From the NCBI GenBank assembly GCA_016704435.1, contig JADJAB010000001.1, positions 124,001-188,000 of the forward strand: a stretch of 64,000 nucleotides of DNA, written 5' to 3'. This stretch comes from Rhodobacter sp. (GTDB taxonomy: Bacteria; Pseudomonadota; Alphaproteobacteria; Rhodobacterales; Rhodobacteraceae). Shown in pieces: positions 17,280 through 26,449 of this stretch. A program made the translations under genes and the position numbers. The notes under the pieces are model-generated. The model saw nothing but the letters and a program-made list of their open reading frames with translations. It did not search any database and was not told the DNA's origin. Positions within the stretch are counted from its first letter, which is position 1. Each line of letters begins with the position of its first letter.

Positions 17280-18344
17280 TCACACCCGCCCGCGGTCGGC
17301 CACCAGCCGACCGACAAGCTGCGCGGTGTAGTCGACGATCGGCACCACCCGGCCATAGTTCAGCCGCGTCGGCCCGATCACGCCCACCGCACCAATGATC
17401 TTACGGTCAGCGTTCATATAGGGAGAAACCACCAGAGAGGAACCCGAAAGTGAAAAGAGTTTGTTCTCGGAGCCGATGAAAATGCGCACGCCGTCGCCTT
17501 CCTCGGCCAGGTCAAGGAATTCGGCGATGTCGCGCTTGCGTTCCAGATCGTCGAAGAGGCCGCGAATACGCTCCACATCGGCTTCCGTCGCGCCGTCCAG
17601 CAGATTCGACTGCCCGCGCACGATCAGCCGTTCGGACGATTCGCCGGCATTTTCCCAGACCACCAGTCCGCTTTCCACCAGGTCGCGCGCCAGCGAATCG
17701 ATCTCTTGCCGCCGTCGAGCGATCTCGGCGCCCATCATGCCGCGCAGGTCGGACATCGTCCGCCCCTCGGCCAGCGCGTTCAGGAAGTTCGCCGCCTCGC
17801 GCATAGACGAGGGCGTCTGTCCCGGCGGCGGGCGGAACAGGCGATTCTCCACCTGACCATCGGCAAGAACCAGCACCACCAGCGCCCGCTCGGGCGACAG
17901 GCTGACAAATTCGATATGCCGGATCGCCGCCTGCTGCTTGGGCGCCAGCACGATGCTTGCCCCCCGGGTGATTCCGGAAAGCGCGGTTCCCACCTGGTCC
18001 AGGAGCGCCGTCACATCCAGATCGTTCGATCCGAGCGTCGCGTCGATCCTTTCGCGATCGGCTTCGGCCAAGGTGCCGGTTTCCAGAAACCCGTCAACAA
18101 AGAGCCGCAGGCCGCGTTGCGTCGGCACCCGACCAGCCGAGACATGCGGGCTGTCCAGCAGGCCCAGAAACTCCAGATCCTGCATCACGTTGCGAATCGT
18201 CGCGGCCGAGACCTGCTCGCTCAGCGTCCGCGTCAGCGTCCGCGACCCCACCGGCTCGCCCGAGGCCAAGTAGCCCTCGACGACGCGGCGAAACACTTCG
18301 CGCGACCTTTCCGTCATTTCCGCCAGCAGTCTGTTGTCCGTCAT
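17280..18344 (-). CDS. hrcA: heat-inducible transcription repressor HrcA
   Basis: This 354-residue repressor binds CIRCE operators upstream of groESL and related genes. The N-terminal winged-helix region contains GSRTLTR and SAATIRNVMQDLE (about residues 35-63), followed by the LDSPHVSAGRVPT block and a GAF-like C-terminal half ending in IGPTRLNYGRVVPIVDY. The start at 18344 (MTDNRLL) has a GGAAGG site. It is transcribed with grpE and divergent from rph. I looked for a CIRCE inverted repeat in the 119-base gap and saw none, so HrcA autoregulation is not evident here. Confidence 0.97.
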   Translation of the reverse strand: MTDNRLLAEMTERSREVFRRVVEGYLASGEPVGSRTLTRTLSEQVSAATIRNVMQDLEFLGLLDSPHVSAGRVPTQRGLRLFVDGFLETGTLAEADRERIDATLGSNDLDVTALLDQVGTALSGITRGASIVLAPKQQAAIRHIEFVSLSPERALVVLVLADGQVENRLFRPPPGQTPSSMREAANFLNALAEGRTMSDLRGMMGAEIARRRQEIDSLARDLVESGLVVWENAGESSERLIVRGQSNLLDGATEADVERIRGLFDDLERKRDIAEFLDLAEEGDGVRIFIGSENKLFSLSGSSLVVSPYMNADRKIIGAVGVIGPTRLNYGRVVPIVDYTAQLVGRLVADRGRV

Positions 18345-18463
18345 GCTTGCCTTCCTGTGCGGGGGGTGGCCCATGAAATAGAGGCGTTACCGGCCGCTTC
18401 GTCAATCGGGGTTGCAGGACCCCCTCTGCGTCCTATCACGCGCGGATCAGGAAAGGACCGATC

Positions 18464-19180
18464 ATGCGACCCTCCGGACGTGCGCTGGACCAACTGCGCA
18501 GCATTTCCATCGAAACCGGCGTGACGCGCCACGCCGAAGGATCCTGCCTGATCCGCATGGGCGACACGCACGTCCTGTGCACCGCTTCGGTCGAGGACAA
18601 ACCGCCGCCCTTCCTGCGCAATACTGGCATGGGCTGGGTGACGGCGGAATACGGCATGCTGCCCCGCGCCACGCATACCCGCGGACGGCGGGAGGCGGCT
18701 GCAGGCAAGCAATCCGGAAGAACACAGGAAATTCAAAGGCTTATAGGTAGGAGTCTGCGTGCGTCGGTGGATCGGCAGGCGCTGGGCGAGCGGCAGATCG
18801 TGATCGACTGTGACGTGATCCAGGCCGATGGCGGCACCCGTTGCGCCGCGATCACGGGTGGCTGGGTTGCCCTGCGGCTGGCGGTGAACCAACTGATGGC
18901 CAAGGGGCTTGTCTCCAGCGACCCGCTGCTGGACCACGTTGCCGCCATTTCCTGCGGCATCTACGCCGGCCAGACCGTGCTGGACCTGGACTACGACGAG
19001 GATTCCAGTGCCGGCACAGATGGCAATTTCGTGATCACCGGTCGCGGCAAACTGGTTGAAGTGCAAGCTTCGGCCGAAGGTGCGCCTTTCGCCACCGATG
19101 ACCTGACGGCCCTGCTGGCCCTTGCCCTGAGGGGCACGGCAGAGCTTGTCGCGGCGCAAAAGGCGGCCGTTGCGGCATGA
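18464..19180 (+). CDS. rph: ribonuclease PH
   Basis: This 238-residue phosphorolytic 3'-5' exoribonuclease trims tRNA 3' ends. It begins MRPSGRALDQLRSISIE and contains RGRREAAAGKQSGRTQEIQRLIGRSLRA (about 68-97), IDCDVIQADGGTR and the TDGNFV/EVQASAEGAPF blocks of the catalytic core. Length matches the family. An AGGAAAGGA site precedes the start. Its stop overlaps the rdgB start (ATGA), and rdgB in turn overlaps hemW, giving a compact operon divergent from hrcA, as in many Rhodobacteraceae. Confidence 0.97.
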   Translation: MRPSGRALDQLRSISIETGVTRHAEGSCLIRMGDTHVLCTASVEDKPPPFLRNTGMGWVTAEYGMLPRATHTRGRREAAAGKQSGRTQEIQRLIGRSLRASVDRQALGERQIVIDCDVIQADGGTRCAAITGGWVALRLAVNQLMAKGLVSSDPLLDHVAAISCGIYAGQTVLDLDYDEDSSAGTDGNFVITGRGKLVEVQASAEGAPFATDDLTALLALALRGTAELVAAQKAAVAA

Positions 19181-19788
19181 CGCGCAAGTTCACTGGCGAC
19201 AAGCTGCTGATCGCCAGCCACAACAAGGGCAAGCTCGAGGAGTTTTCAGCTCTTCTGGCACCACTGAATGTGTCTTGCGTCTCTGCCGCCGATCTTGGCC
19301 TGCCGGAGCCGGACGAGACCGAGTCCACCTTCATCGGCAATGCCCGCATCAAGGCACGCGCGGCAGCAACGGCCTCGGGCCTGCCTGCGCTGGCCGATGA
19401 TTCCGGCCTGACCGTCGACGCGTTGGCCGGCGCGCCCGGGGTCTATACGGCTGATTGGGCGGAAACTTCCCGAGGCCGCGACTTTGTGATGGCAATGGAG
19501 AAGACCTGGGCGCTGCTGGAAAAGGCCCACGCGGCTGAACCCCGGAGGGCGCAGTTCCGCTGCACCTTGCTGCTTTATTGGCCGGACGGGCACGAAGAAG
19601 TATTTGAAGGCACAGTGCAGGGTCAACTCGTCTGGCCGCGCCGTGGTGCAGATGGGCACGGCTACGACCCGATGTTCCAGCCAGACGGGCATGCGGTGAC
19701 CTTCGCTGAAATGCCCGTCGCGCAAAAGAACGCCATCAGCCATCGGGCACAGGCTGTCTCGGCCCTGCTGAAGGCGTGTTTCAAGTGA
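19177..19788 (+). CDS. rdgB: XTP/dITP diphosphatase (RdgB/HAM1)
   Basis: This 203-residue nucleotide-sanitising pyrophosphatase removes ITP, dITP and XTP. The family motif ASHNKGKLEEF is at residues 13-23, with LADDSGLTVDAL near 71-82 and GYDPMFQPDG near 167-176. It overlaps rph by 4 bases and hemW by 4 bases. The housekeeping role fits with rph and hemW only by conserved linkage. Confidence 0.95.
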   Translation: MTRKFTGDKLLIASHNKGKLEEFSALLAPLNVSCVSAADLGLPEPDETESTFIGNARIKARAAATASGLPALADDSGLTVDALAGAPGVYTADWAETSRGRDFVMAMEKTWALLEKAHAAEPRRAQFRCTLLLYWPDGHEEVFEGTVQGQLVWPRRGADGHGYDPMFQPDGHAVTFAEMPVAQKNAISHRAQAVSALLKACFK

Positions 19789-20954
19789 AACGCAGCGCTG
19801 TCGAAGATTGGCAGCATGGCGGCTTTGGCGTCTACGTCCATTGGCCCTTCTGCAAGGCCAAATGCCCTTATTGCGACTTCAACAGCCATGTCCGCGCGAC
19901 GGTCGATCAGTCTGCCTGGCTTGCGGCCTATTTGGCCGAGATCGACCGCACCGCAGCAGAAACGGACCCGCGTGCGGTGCGATCCGTCTTCTTTGGCGGC
20001 GGCACGCCATCGTTGATGGACCCCGCATTGGTCGGCGCTATCCTGGAGCGGATCGCCCTGCGCTGGTCGATGACCAATGACGCCGAAATCACGCTTGAGG
20101 CCAACCCGACTTCGGTGGAGGCGACCCGGTTCCGCGGCTATCGCGATGCCGGAGTGAACAGGCTTTCCCTGGGAATTCAGTCGCTTGACGATAACGATTT
20201 GCGCCAGCTCGGCCGCCAGCATTCCGCCGCCGAGGCGCTTGCCGCCCTGGCCTTGTCGCACAGCATTTTCCCCCGAACATCCTGCGATCTGATCTATGCA
20301 CGGCAGAACCAGGCACTTTCTGCCTGGCAGGATGAACTGCAGCAGTTGCTGGCACTTGGCCCCGATCACCTGTCGCTCTACCAGCTGACGATCGAGGAAG
20401 GCACTGCCTTTCACCGTCTCCTTGCGGAAGGCAAGCTTCGCGGCTTGCGGGACGAAGATCTGGCAGCCGACATGTATCAGGCAACGGATGCGCTCTGCGC
20501 CGCGGCTGGGTTGGCGGCCTATGAAGTCTCGAACTACGCCAAACCGGGCGCCGAATCGCGGCACAATCTGGTCTACTGGCGGATGGGTGACTATGCCGGC
20601 ATCGGGCCTGGCGCACACGGGCGGTTGACCTTGCCCGCAGGCCGGTTTGCAACCAACACCCATCGCGCACCCGAAGCCTGGCTTTCGGCGGTTGCGGCCC
20701 AAGGCAGCGGCGAGATCGCGCGCGAGGCCCTCTCCAACTCGGATCGGGCGCTGGAATACCTGATGATGTCCCTGCGCCTCAGCGAAGGCTGCGATCTGGC
20801 CCGCTTCTCCGCACTGCACGGCGCACCGTTGCCAGAAGAGCGCGTCACCGCATTGATTCAGGACGGTTTTCTTGTCCGCTCCGACGAAACGCTGGCTGCC
20901 ACGCCCGCCGGCCGCCTGGTCCTGAACCGTTTGCTCTACGAACTGGCCGCCTAG
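19785..20954 (+). CDS. hemW: radical SAM heme chaperone HemW
   Basis: This 389-residue radical SAM protein was long annotated as a coproporphyrinogen III oxidase and is now known as heme chaperone HemW. The cluster-binding motif FCKAKCPYC occurs near residue 24-32 and has the CxxxCxxC spacing. FFGGGTPSLM near 66-75 is the SAM-binding GGxP region. I chose the GTG at 19785, which overlaps the rdgB stop as GTGA; another in-frame GTG lies three codons upstream at 19776. Its TAG overlaps the parB stop on the opposite strand by 4 bases, so the two units are convergent. Confidence 0.93.
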   Translation: MKRSAVEDWQHGGFGVYVHWPFCKAKCPYCDFNSHVRATVDQSAWLAAYLAEIDRTAAETDPRAVRSVFFGGGTPSLMDPALVGAILERIALRWSMTNDAEITLEANPTSVEATRFRGYRDAGVNRLSLGIQSLDDNDLRQLGRQHSAAEALAALALSHSIFPRTSCDLIYARQNQALSAWQDELQQLLALGPDHLSLYQLTIEEGTAFHRLLAEGKLRGLRDEDLAADMYQATDALCAAAGLAAYEVSNYAKPGAESRHNLVYWRMGDYAGIGPGAHGRLTLPAGRFATNTHRAPEAWLSAVAAQGSGEIAREALSNSDRALEYLMMSLRLSEGCDLARFSALHGAPLPEERVTALIQDGFLVRSDETLAATPAGRLVLNRLLYELAA

Positions 20955-21847
20955 CCCATTTCAACCGGAACGGCGGACAGCGCCTGGCAAAGCCGGTCGA
21001 GATCATCCAGAGTCTTGAACCGCACCGACAGCATGCCCGCTTCGCCGCTGGCCATGTCGATCTGCACCGCCATTCCCAGGTGCGCCGACAGGTCAGCCTC
21101 CAGCGCGCGGGTGTCGGAATCCTTGTTGCCGGCCTTGTCAGAGCCTTTTTCGACGGTTCGCTTGCCTTCGCCCGCTTCCCGCACCAGCTTTTCCGTCTCG
21201 CGAACCGAGAGGCCCCGGCCGACCACCGTCTGCGCCAGCGCTTCGGGGTCGGAACTGCCGATCAAGGCCCTGGCATGACCGGCGGTCAAGACGCTGTCCC
21301 GCACCATTTGCTGCACGCTTGCCGGCAGGGCCAGAAGCCGAAGAAGGTTGGCGACGTGGCTGCGGCTTTTCGACAGCGCCTCGGCGATCTTTTCCTGCGT
21401 ATGGCCAAAGCGATCCATCAGTTGTCGGAGGCCCTGGGCCTCCTCGATGGCGTTCAGGTCCTCGCGCTGGATATTCTCGATGATAGCGATTTCAAGGACT
21501 TCAGTGTCGTCCAGATCACGGATCACGACCGGCACATCATGGCTCCGGGCCATCTGCGCGGCGCGCCACCGGCGCTCGCCAGCGACGATCTCGTATTCCC
21601 CGCCCGACAACGGGCGCACAATAAGCGGCTGGATCACACCCTTCTGCCGGATCGAATCCGCCAACGCCTGCAGCGCATCAGGCGCAAAATCCTTACGGGG
21701 CTGCATCGGGTTGGGCCGCAGCTTTTCCACCGCCAGACGCGCGTCGGCGCGCCGCGGCGCGCTTTCCGACGCGGGGCCAAGGTTGACATCGGACATCAGC
21801 GCCGAAAGACCGCGCCCCAAGCCCTTCTTTTCCGGCTTCTTTTCCAT
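20951..21847 (-). CDS. parB: chromosome partitioning protein ParB
   Basis: This 298-residue CTP-dependent DNA clamp loads at parS and spreads. The N-terminus has the basic KKGLGRGLSALM stretch typical of chromosomal ParB that contacts ParA. The ParB/sulfiredoxin domain holds the GERRWRAAQMA box, followed by the helix-turn-helix region (QEKIAEALSKSRSHVANLLRL) and a C-terminal dimerisation domain. The start ATG at 21847 has a GGGAG site; an extension upstream would run into parA. It is separated from parA by 10 bases. A perfect parS site lies about 3.3 kb upstream in mnmG. Confidence 0.97.
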   Translation of the reverse strand: MEKKPEKKGLGRGLSALMSDVNLGPASESAPRRADARLAVEKLRPNPMQPRKDFAPDALQALADSIRQKGVIQPLIVRPLSGGEYEIVAGERRWRAAQMARSHDVPVVIRDLDDTEVLEIAIIENIQREDLNAIEEAQGLRQLMDRFGHTQEKIAEALSKSRSHVANLLRLLALPASVQQMVRDSVLTAGHARALIGSSDPEALAQTVVGRGLSVRETEKLVREAGEGKRTVEKGSDKAGNKDSDTRALEADLSAHLGMAVQIDMASGEAGMLSVRFKTLDDLDRLCQALSAVPVEMG

Positions 21848-21857
21848 TTCTGCTCCC

Positions 21858-22664
21858 TCACTTCGGCAATCGCGCGGAAATCTCGGCAGCGAGTGCCCGA
21901 TAGGCTTCGGCCCCGCGCGACGCCGTGTCGTAGGACGTGACCGGCAGCGCATGTGACGGTGCTTCGCTGACGCGCACATTGCGCGGAATCACCGTCTTGA
22001 ATACCAGATCGCCCAGGTTTGCACGCGCATCGGCCTCGACCTGCTGGGACAAGTTGTTGCGGCCATCATACATGGTCAACACAACACCTTCGATTCGCAA
22101 CCCCGGATTGGCCGATCTTCGGACATCGCGGATGGTCAACAGAAGCTGCGACAGCCCCTCCAGCGCAAAGAACTCGCTTTGCAACGGCACCAGCACCGCA
22201 TGTGCAGCCACAAGGGCGTTCACCGTCAGCAGGCTCAGCGAGGGCGGGCAGTCGATCAGGACGACATCAAAGCCGTAGGCGTCGATTCCCGGCTGGCGTA
22301 ACGCGTCATGCAGCAGAAAACTGCGTTTCTCGTTCGAAACAAGGTCCATATCAGCAGAGGCCAGATCGGAATTCGCCGGTGAAATCCATAGGTTGGCGAT
22401 ATTCGTACGCCGAATGACGTCGCCGATGGCGGCCTCCGACAGTAAGAGATCGTAGGACGTCACCGCGCGGTCCGACGCCGCAACGCCAAGTCCCGTCGAG
22501 GCGTTCCCCTGCGGATCCAGATCGACCAACAGCACCCGGAACCCCAGCTCCACCAGCCCTGCGGCCAGATTGATTGCTGTCGTCGTCTTGCCCACGCCGC
22601 CCTTTTGATTGGCTATGGCAATCACATGTCCCGGTGGCTTCGAGTCGGTCGGCAAGTCAGGCAC
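21858..22664 (-). CDS. parA: chromosome partitioning ATPase ParA
   Basis: This 268-residue Walker-type ATPase moves ParB-parS complexes. The deviant Walker A KGGVGKTTT lies at residues 21-29, with VDLDPQGNAS and IDCPPSLSLLTVNAL following. The last lines hold PRNVRVSEAPSHALPV. Its start overlaps the end of rsmG by 8 bases, placing it in the mnmE-mnmG-rsmG-parA-parB unit, an arrangement widely conserved near alphaproteobacterial origins. Confidence 0.97.
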   Translation of the reverse strand: MPDLPTDSKPPGHVIAIANQKGGVGKTTTAINLAAGLVELGFRVLLVDLDPQGNASTGLGVAASDRAVTSYDLLLSEAAIGDVIRRTNIANLWISPANSDLASADMDLVSNEKRSFLLHDALRQPGIDAYGFDVVLIDCPPSLSLLTVNALVAAHAVLVPLQSEFFALEGLSQLLLTIRDVRRSANPGLRIEGVVLTMYDGRNNLSQQVEADARANLGDLVFKTVIPRNVRVSEAPSHALPVTSYDTASRGAEAYRALAAEISARLPK

Positions 22665-23268
22665 GATGAAGGTTCCTCAGCACAAGCAGGGCAGAGCCCT
22701 TATGGCCCGGATTCTCGCTGGCCTCCAGATCGAACCGCCAGGATTTGCGCGCCGATTGCACTTCTTCGGCGCACTTCTCCCCTTTCGGGAACAGACAGAG
22801 GCCGCCCGCCGCCAGATGCCGCGCCGCGAGGCCGCACAGGCTATCCAGGCTTGCAAGCGCGCGCGCAGATACGATGTCCGCCGACAAGGCATCGAGCGTC
22901 TCTGCTCGTTCACTGCGCACATCGACAACGATGCCCATTTGCCGCGCAGCCTCGCGGAGGAACGTTGCCTTGCGGAGATCGGATTCGACAAGAACGACCT
23001 CCGTTTTCGCGCCGCCGTCCTGAAGAAGAACTGCGACGACAAGTCCCGGAAAGCCGCCACCAGAGCCAAGATCTGCCCAGCGCCGCGCGTTGTTTGGCGC
23101 AAAGAGGCACAGCCGTGCCGAATCTTCGATATGCCGCTCCCATAAATCCGGCAAAGTCGATTTCGCGACAAGGTTGATGCGCGGGTTCCACTTTTCCACA
23201 AGTGCCTGGAAAAACTTGAGTTTTTCAATAGCCTCTGCGCTTGGGCCCAGCTCTTTCAGAGCGCTCAT
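22657..23268 (-). CDS. rsmG: 16S rRNA (guanine527-N7)-methyltransferase RsmG
   Basis: This 203-residue SAM-dependent methyltransferase (formerly GidB) modifies G527 of 16S rRNA. The SAM-binding motif DLGSGGGFPG is at residues 66-75. NPRINLVAKST near 28-38 is the family N-terminal block. It overlaps mnmG and parA at both ends. Loss in other bacteria gives low-level streptomycin resistance; nothing here suggests a defect. Confidence 0.95.
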   Translation of the reverse strand: MSALKELGPSAEAIEKLKFFQALVEKWNPRINLVAKSTLPDLWERHIEDSARLCLFAPNNARRWADLGSGGGFPGLVVAVLLQDGGAKTEVVLVESDLRKATFLREAARQMGIVVDVRSERAETLDALSADIVSARALASLDSLCGLAARHLAAGGLCLFPKGEKCAEEVQSARKSWRFDLEASENPGHKGSALLVLRNLHRA

Positions 23269-25142
23269 CCGTTTGCCGCGCGTCGTCCGCCGGCCTTGCG
23301 CAGATTTGCCAGGATCAGGGTGATCGCTGCTGGCGTCATGCCTTCGATCTGCATCGCTTGGTGAATATTCTCTGGCCGAGCGCGCTGAAGCTTGCCTTTG
23401 AGTTCGGTCGAAAGGCCCGACAGCGCGTCAAAATCAAACCCGCCAGGGATGACGGTCGCCTCCGAGCGTTTCAATTCTTCGGCATCCGCAGTCTGTCGAT
23501 CGGCGTATTGGGCATAGAGGGCCTCGGTTTCGGCTTGGCGCCGTGTCGCCTCCGGCCAGGCGAAGGGATGGTCAAGCAGGGCGTCCAGCTTTTCAGCTTC
23601 GTATTCCGGCATTGCCATCAGATCGAAGGCCGAACGCCGCGCACCATCCTGGCTGACAACAAAACCAGAGTCCCGCAGATCCTTTGGCGTGAAGCTCGTC
23701 GCTTTCAGATAGGCCAACGCGCCCTCCATGGCTTCCGCCTTGCGCTCGAAAGCGCGTCGACGCACCTCGCGCACACAGCCAATCTGAAGGCCAAGCGGTG
23801 TCAGCCGCTGATCGGCGTTGTCCGCCCGCAAGGACAGCCGAAACTCCGCTCGGGAAGTAAACATCCTGTACGGTTCCGTTACGCCGCGACGGATCAGATC
23901 GTCGATCATCACGCCAATATAACTGTTCGCGCGGCTAAGCCGGACTTCATCACGCTGCAAGGCCTGCGCGGCTGCGTTCAACCCGGCGATCAGGCCCTGA
24001 GCAGCAGCTTCTTCATACCCCGTAGTGCCGTTGATCTGACCAGCAAGAAAGAGACCAGGCAATGCCTTGCTTTCCAAAGTCATCCGCAAGCCGCGCGGAT
24101 CAAGGTAGTCATACTCGATTGCGTAGCCCGGCTGCGTGATGACGGCACTTTCCAGCCCTACAATCGTCCGGACATAGGCCTCCTGCACTTCCGCGGGCAA
24201 GGATGTTGAAATACCGTTCGGGTACACGGTGTGGTCATCCAGCCCTTCGGGCTCCAGGAAAACCTGATGACTGTCCTTCTCGGCAAACCGCACGACCTTG
24301 TCTTCGATCGAAGGGCAGTACCGCGGCCCAACACCTTCGATGTGCCCGCCATACATTGCCGAACGAGCGAGGTTTGCGCGGATGATGTCGTGTGTTGCGG
24401 CACTTGTATGGGTTATGCCGCAGGAAATCTGGCGTGCAATCGGCGCATTGTGGAGGAAAGACAGCATCACCGGGTCTTCATCTGCCGGCTGCATTTCCAG
24501 CCGTGACCAGTCAATCGACCGCCCGTCCAGACGTGGTGGCGTTCCGGTCTTCAAGCGGCCCATCGTCAAGCCCAGGCTCTTGATCTGAACTGCCAATTTG
24601 ACCGACGCCGGGTCGCCGACACGCCCGCCAGCCGCTCTTTGGTCCCCGACATGAAGAACGCCATTCAGAAACGTGCCCGTCGTCAGTACGACAGTAGCAG
24701 CTTCCAGGCGCGACCCATCGGCCAGAACGACACCGCAGGCTCTGCCGTTCCGCAGGATCAATTCCGCGACTTCACCTTCGACAACACGCAGCGCACGCTC
24801 CTGAGCAAGCAGATCCTGAACTGCGACTCGATAGAGCTTTCTGTCGGCCTGCGTGCGGGGCCCTTGAACCGCGGGACCCTTGCGCCTGTTCAGCAACCTG
24901 AACTGAATGCCGGCCCTGTCGCCCGCGACGCCCATGATGCCACCAAGCGCGTCGATTTCCCGCACAAGATGCCCCTTGCCCAAGCCACCAATCGCTGGAT
25001 TGCAGGACATTACGCCAATCTTTACAGCACTAATCGTCACAAGCGCTGTCCGCGCCTGCATCCGTGCCGCCGCAGCGGCGGCTTAAGCGACGGCGTGGCC
25101 GCCCCCAACGACAGTGCCCTCGAAATGTTTCACGTGAAACAT
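23265..25142 (-). pseudogene. mnmG: tRNA uridine-5-carboxymethylaminomethyl synthesis enzyme MnmG (in-frame stop near start)
   Basis: MnmG (GidA) is the FAD enzyme that, with MnmE, modifies the wobble uridine of some tRNAs. From residue about 50 onward the protein is full and well conserved (GVMSCNPAIGGLGKGHLVREIDALGG, TGTFLNG, GRLKTGTPPR, GYEEAAAQGL). The true N-terminus is readable from the ATG at 25142 (MFHVKHFEG, then VVGGGHA), but the 20th codon is TAA (25085-25083) where the family has a conserved Glu, and the last Gly of the FAD dinucleotide motif reads Val. Reinitiation at 25061 would lack the FAD motif. The frame is continuous across the stop, so this is a nonsense change, not a frameshift. 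Inactivation or base-call error cannot be told apart here. Confidence 0.88.
25126..25141. other. parS: parS centromere site
   Basis: The 16 bases TGTTTCACGTGAAACA form a perfect palindrome identical to the widely conserved chromosomal ParB-binding consensus. It overlaps the mnmG start, encoding the MFHVKH N-terminus on the - strand, an arrangement found in other alphaproteobacteria. It lies about 2.7 kb from the proposed oriC and about 3.3 kb from parB. No second perfect copy was noticed in the window. Confidence 0.93.
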
Positions 25143-25144
25143 CC

Positions 25145-26434
25145 TTACTTTCCGATGCAGAAGCTGGAGAAGATCTCGTCCAGCACATCTTCCACGTCCA
25201 CTCGGCCGATCAGCGAATCCAGAGCACGAATGGCTTGGCGCAGCAATTCAGCTGCAAGCTCAACCCGATCGGGCCCTGCCTTTACTTCACTTCGCGCGGA
25301 TTCCAAAGCCCGAATTGCGCGAGAGACGGCTTCCAAGTGCCGCGCGCGGTTGATCGTGGCCGCTGATGCGGATTTCTGCTCAAGTGCATCACCAACGGCT
25401 TCGACAAGCGTTGTAATCCCCGCGCCCGTCTTGCCAGACACGGCAAGCCCCCCCGGCGGCGCAAGGTCCGCCTTCCCGCGCACGAAGAGATCGCCCGGTC
25501 GGCCCTTGACCAATGGTACTTCACCACTGTCGTCCAGCAGAAAGACGCGCAAATCCGCAGCGTCCGCGCGCGAAACCGTGCGCGCGATCCCGATTTGCTC
25601 GATCTCGTCCTGCGCATCGCGCAATCCTGCTGTATCCAGCACAGTCACGGGAAGGCCGCGCACAGCCATGCGCACTTCGATCACATCCCGAGTCGTCCCC
25701 GCAACGGTTGACGTGATTGCCGCATCACGGCCGGCCAAGGCGTTGAGAAGTGTAGATTTTCCAGCATTCGGGCGGCCGATGAGTGCAACTTCGTAGCCGT
25801 CCCGCAGCCGCTCGGCGGCGCCCAACCCTTTCACTTCGGCTTGCAAATCCTGCAATACGCCCGCCGTAAGCTCCGTCACTTCGGGAACGACGTCCACGGG
25901 TACGTCCTCTTCCACAAAGTCGATCGTCGCTTCCAGCAAGGCGGCGGCCCGCACAAGCGCTTGCCGCCAGCTTTCGGCCAAATCACGCAACCGGCCCTGC
26001 ATCAGCGACATGGCATGCCGCCGTTGCGCTTCCGTCTCCGCTTCGATCAGATCGGCAAGACCTTCGACTTGCGCCAGGTCCAGCTGCCCGTTTTCCAGGG
26101 CCCGGCGGGTGAACTCGCCAGCTTCGGCGGCGCGCAAACCGTCTTGCGCGGACAGCGCCGCCAGCAGCGATGACAGGACAGCCAGGCTGCCATGGACATG
26201 GAATTCAACAGATTCCTCGCCGGTGAAACTGGCCTTCTCGGCAAAGGTAATCACCAATGCTTGATCAAGAACTTCACCGCGCCACAATATGTTGCGAAGT
26301 GATGCACGTCGCGAAACGGGAACATCCCCGCACAGGGCAACGCAGGTTGCCCAGGCGCGCGGGCCTGACAGCCTTACAACCGAAACGCCCGCCCGTCCGC
26401 GGGCCGAAGCCAGCGCATAGATCGTATCCGCCAT
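25145..26434 (-). CDS. mnmE: tRNA modification GTPase MnmE (TrmE)
   Basis: This 429-residue GTPase is the MnmG partner in wobble-uridine modification. The N-terminal tetrahydrofolate-binding domain is at about 1-120. The P-loop GRPNAGKST is at residues 220-228, with DTAGLRD (G3) and the C-terminal FCIGK whose cysteine is conserved. Length is normal. The stop lies just 2 bases before the mnmG start. The gene is first in the mnmE-mnmG-rsmG-parAB run, 15 bases after the rho stop. Confidence 0.96.
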   Translation of the reverse strand: MADTIYALASARGRAGVSVVRLSGPRAWATCVALCGDVPVSRRASLRNILWRGEVLDQALVITFAEKASFTGEESVEFHVHGSLAVLSSLLAALSAQDGLRAAEAGEFTRRALENGQLDLAQVEGLADLIEAETEAQRRHAMSLMQGRLRDLAESWRQALVRAAALLEATIDFVEEDVPVDVVPEVTELTAGVLQDLQAEVKGLGAAERLRDGYEVALIGRPNAGKSTLLNALAGRDAAITSTVAGTTRDVIEVRMAVRGLPVTVLDTAGLRDAQDEIEQIGIARTVSRADAADLRVFLLDDSGEVPLVKGRPGDLFVRGKADLAPPGGLAVSGKTGAGITTLVEAVGDALEQKSASAATINRARHLEAVSRAIRALESARSEVKAGPDRVELAAELLRQAIRALDSLIGRVDVEDVLDEIFSSFCIGK

Positions 26435-26449
26435 GTCATGGCCCTGACG

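Noticed and set aside
18345..18463. CIRCE operator upstream of hrcA
   Set aside because: No TTAGCACTC-N9-GAGTGCTAA-like inverted repeat seen.
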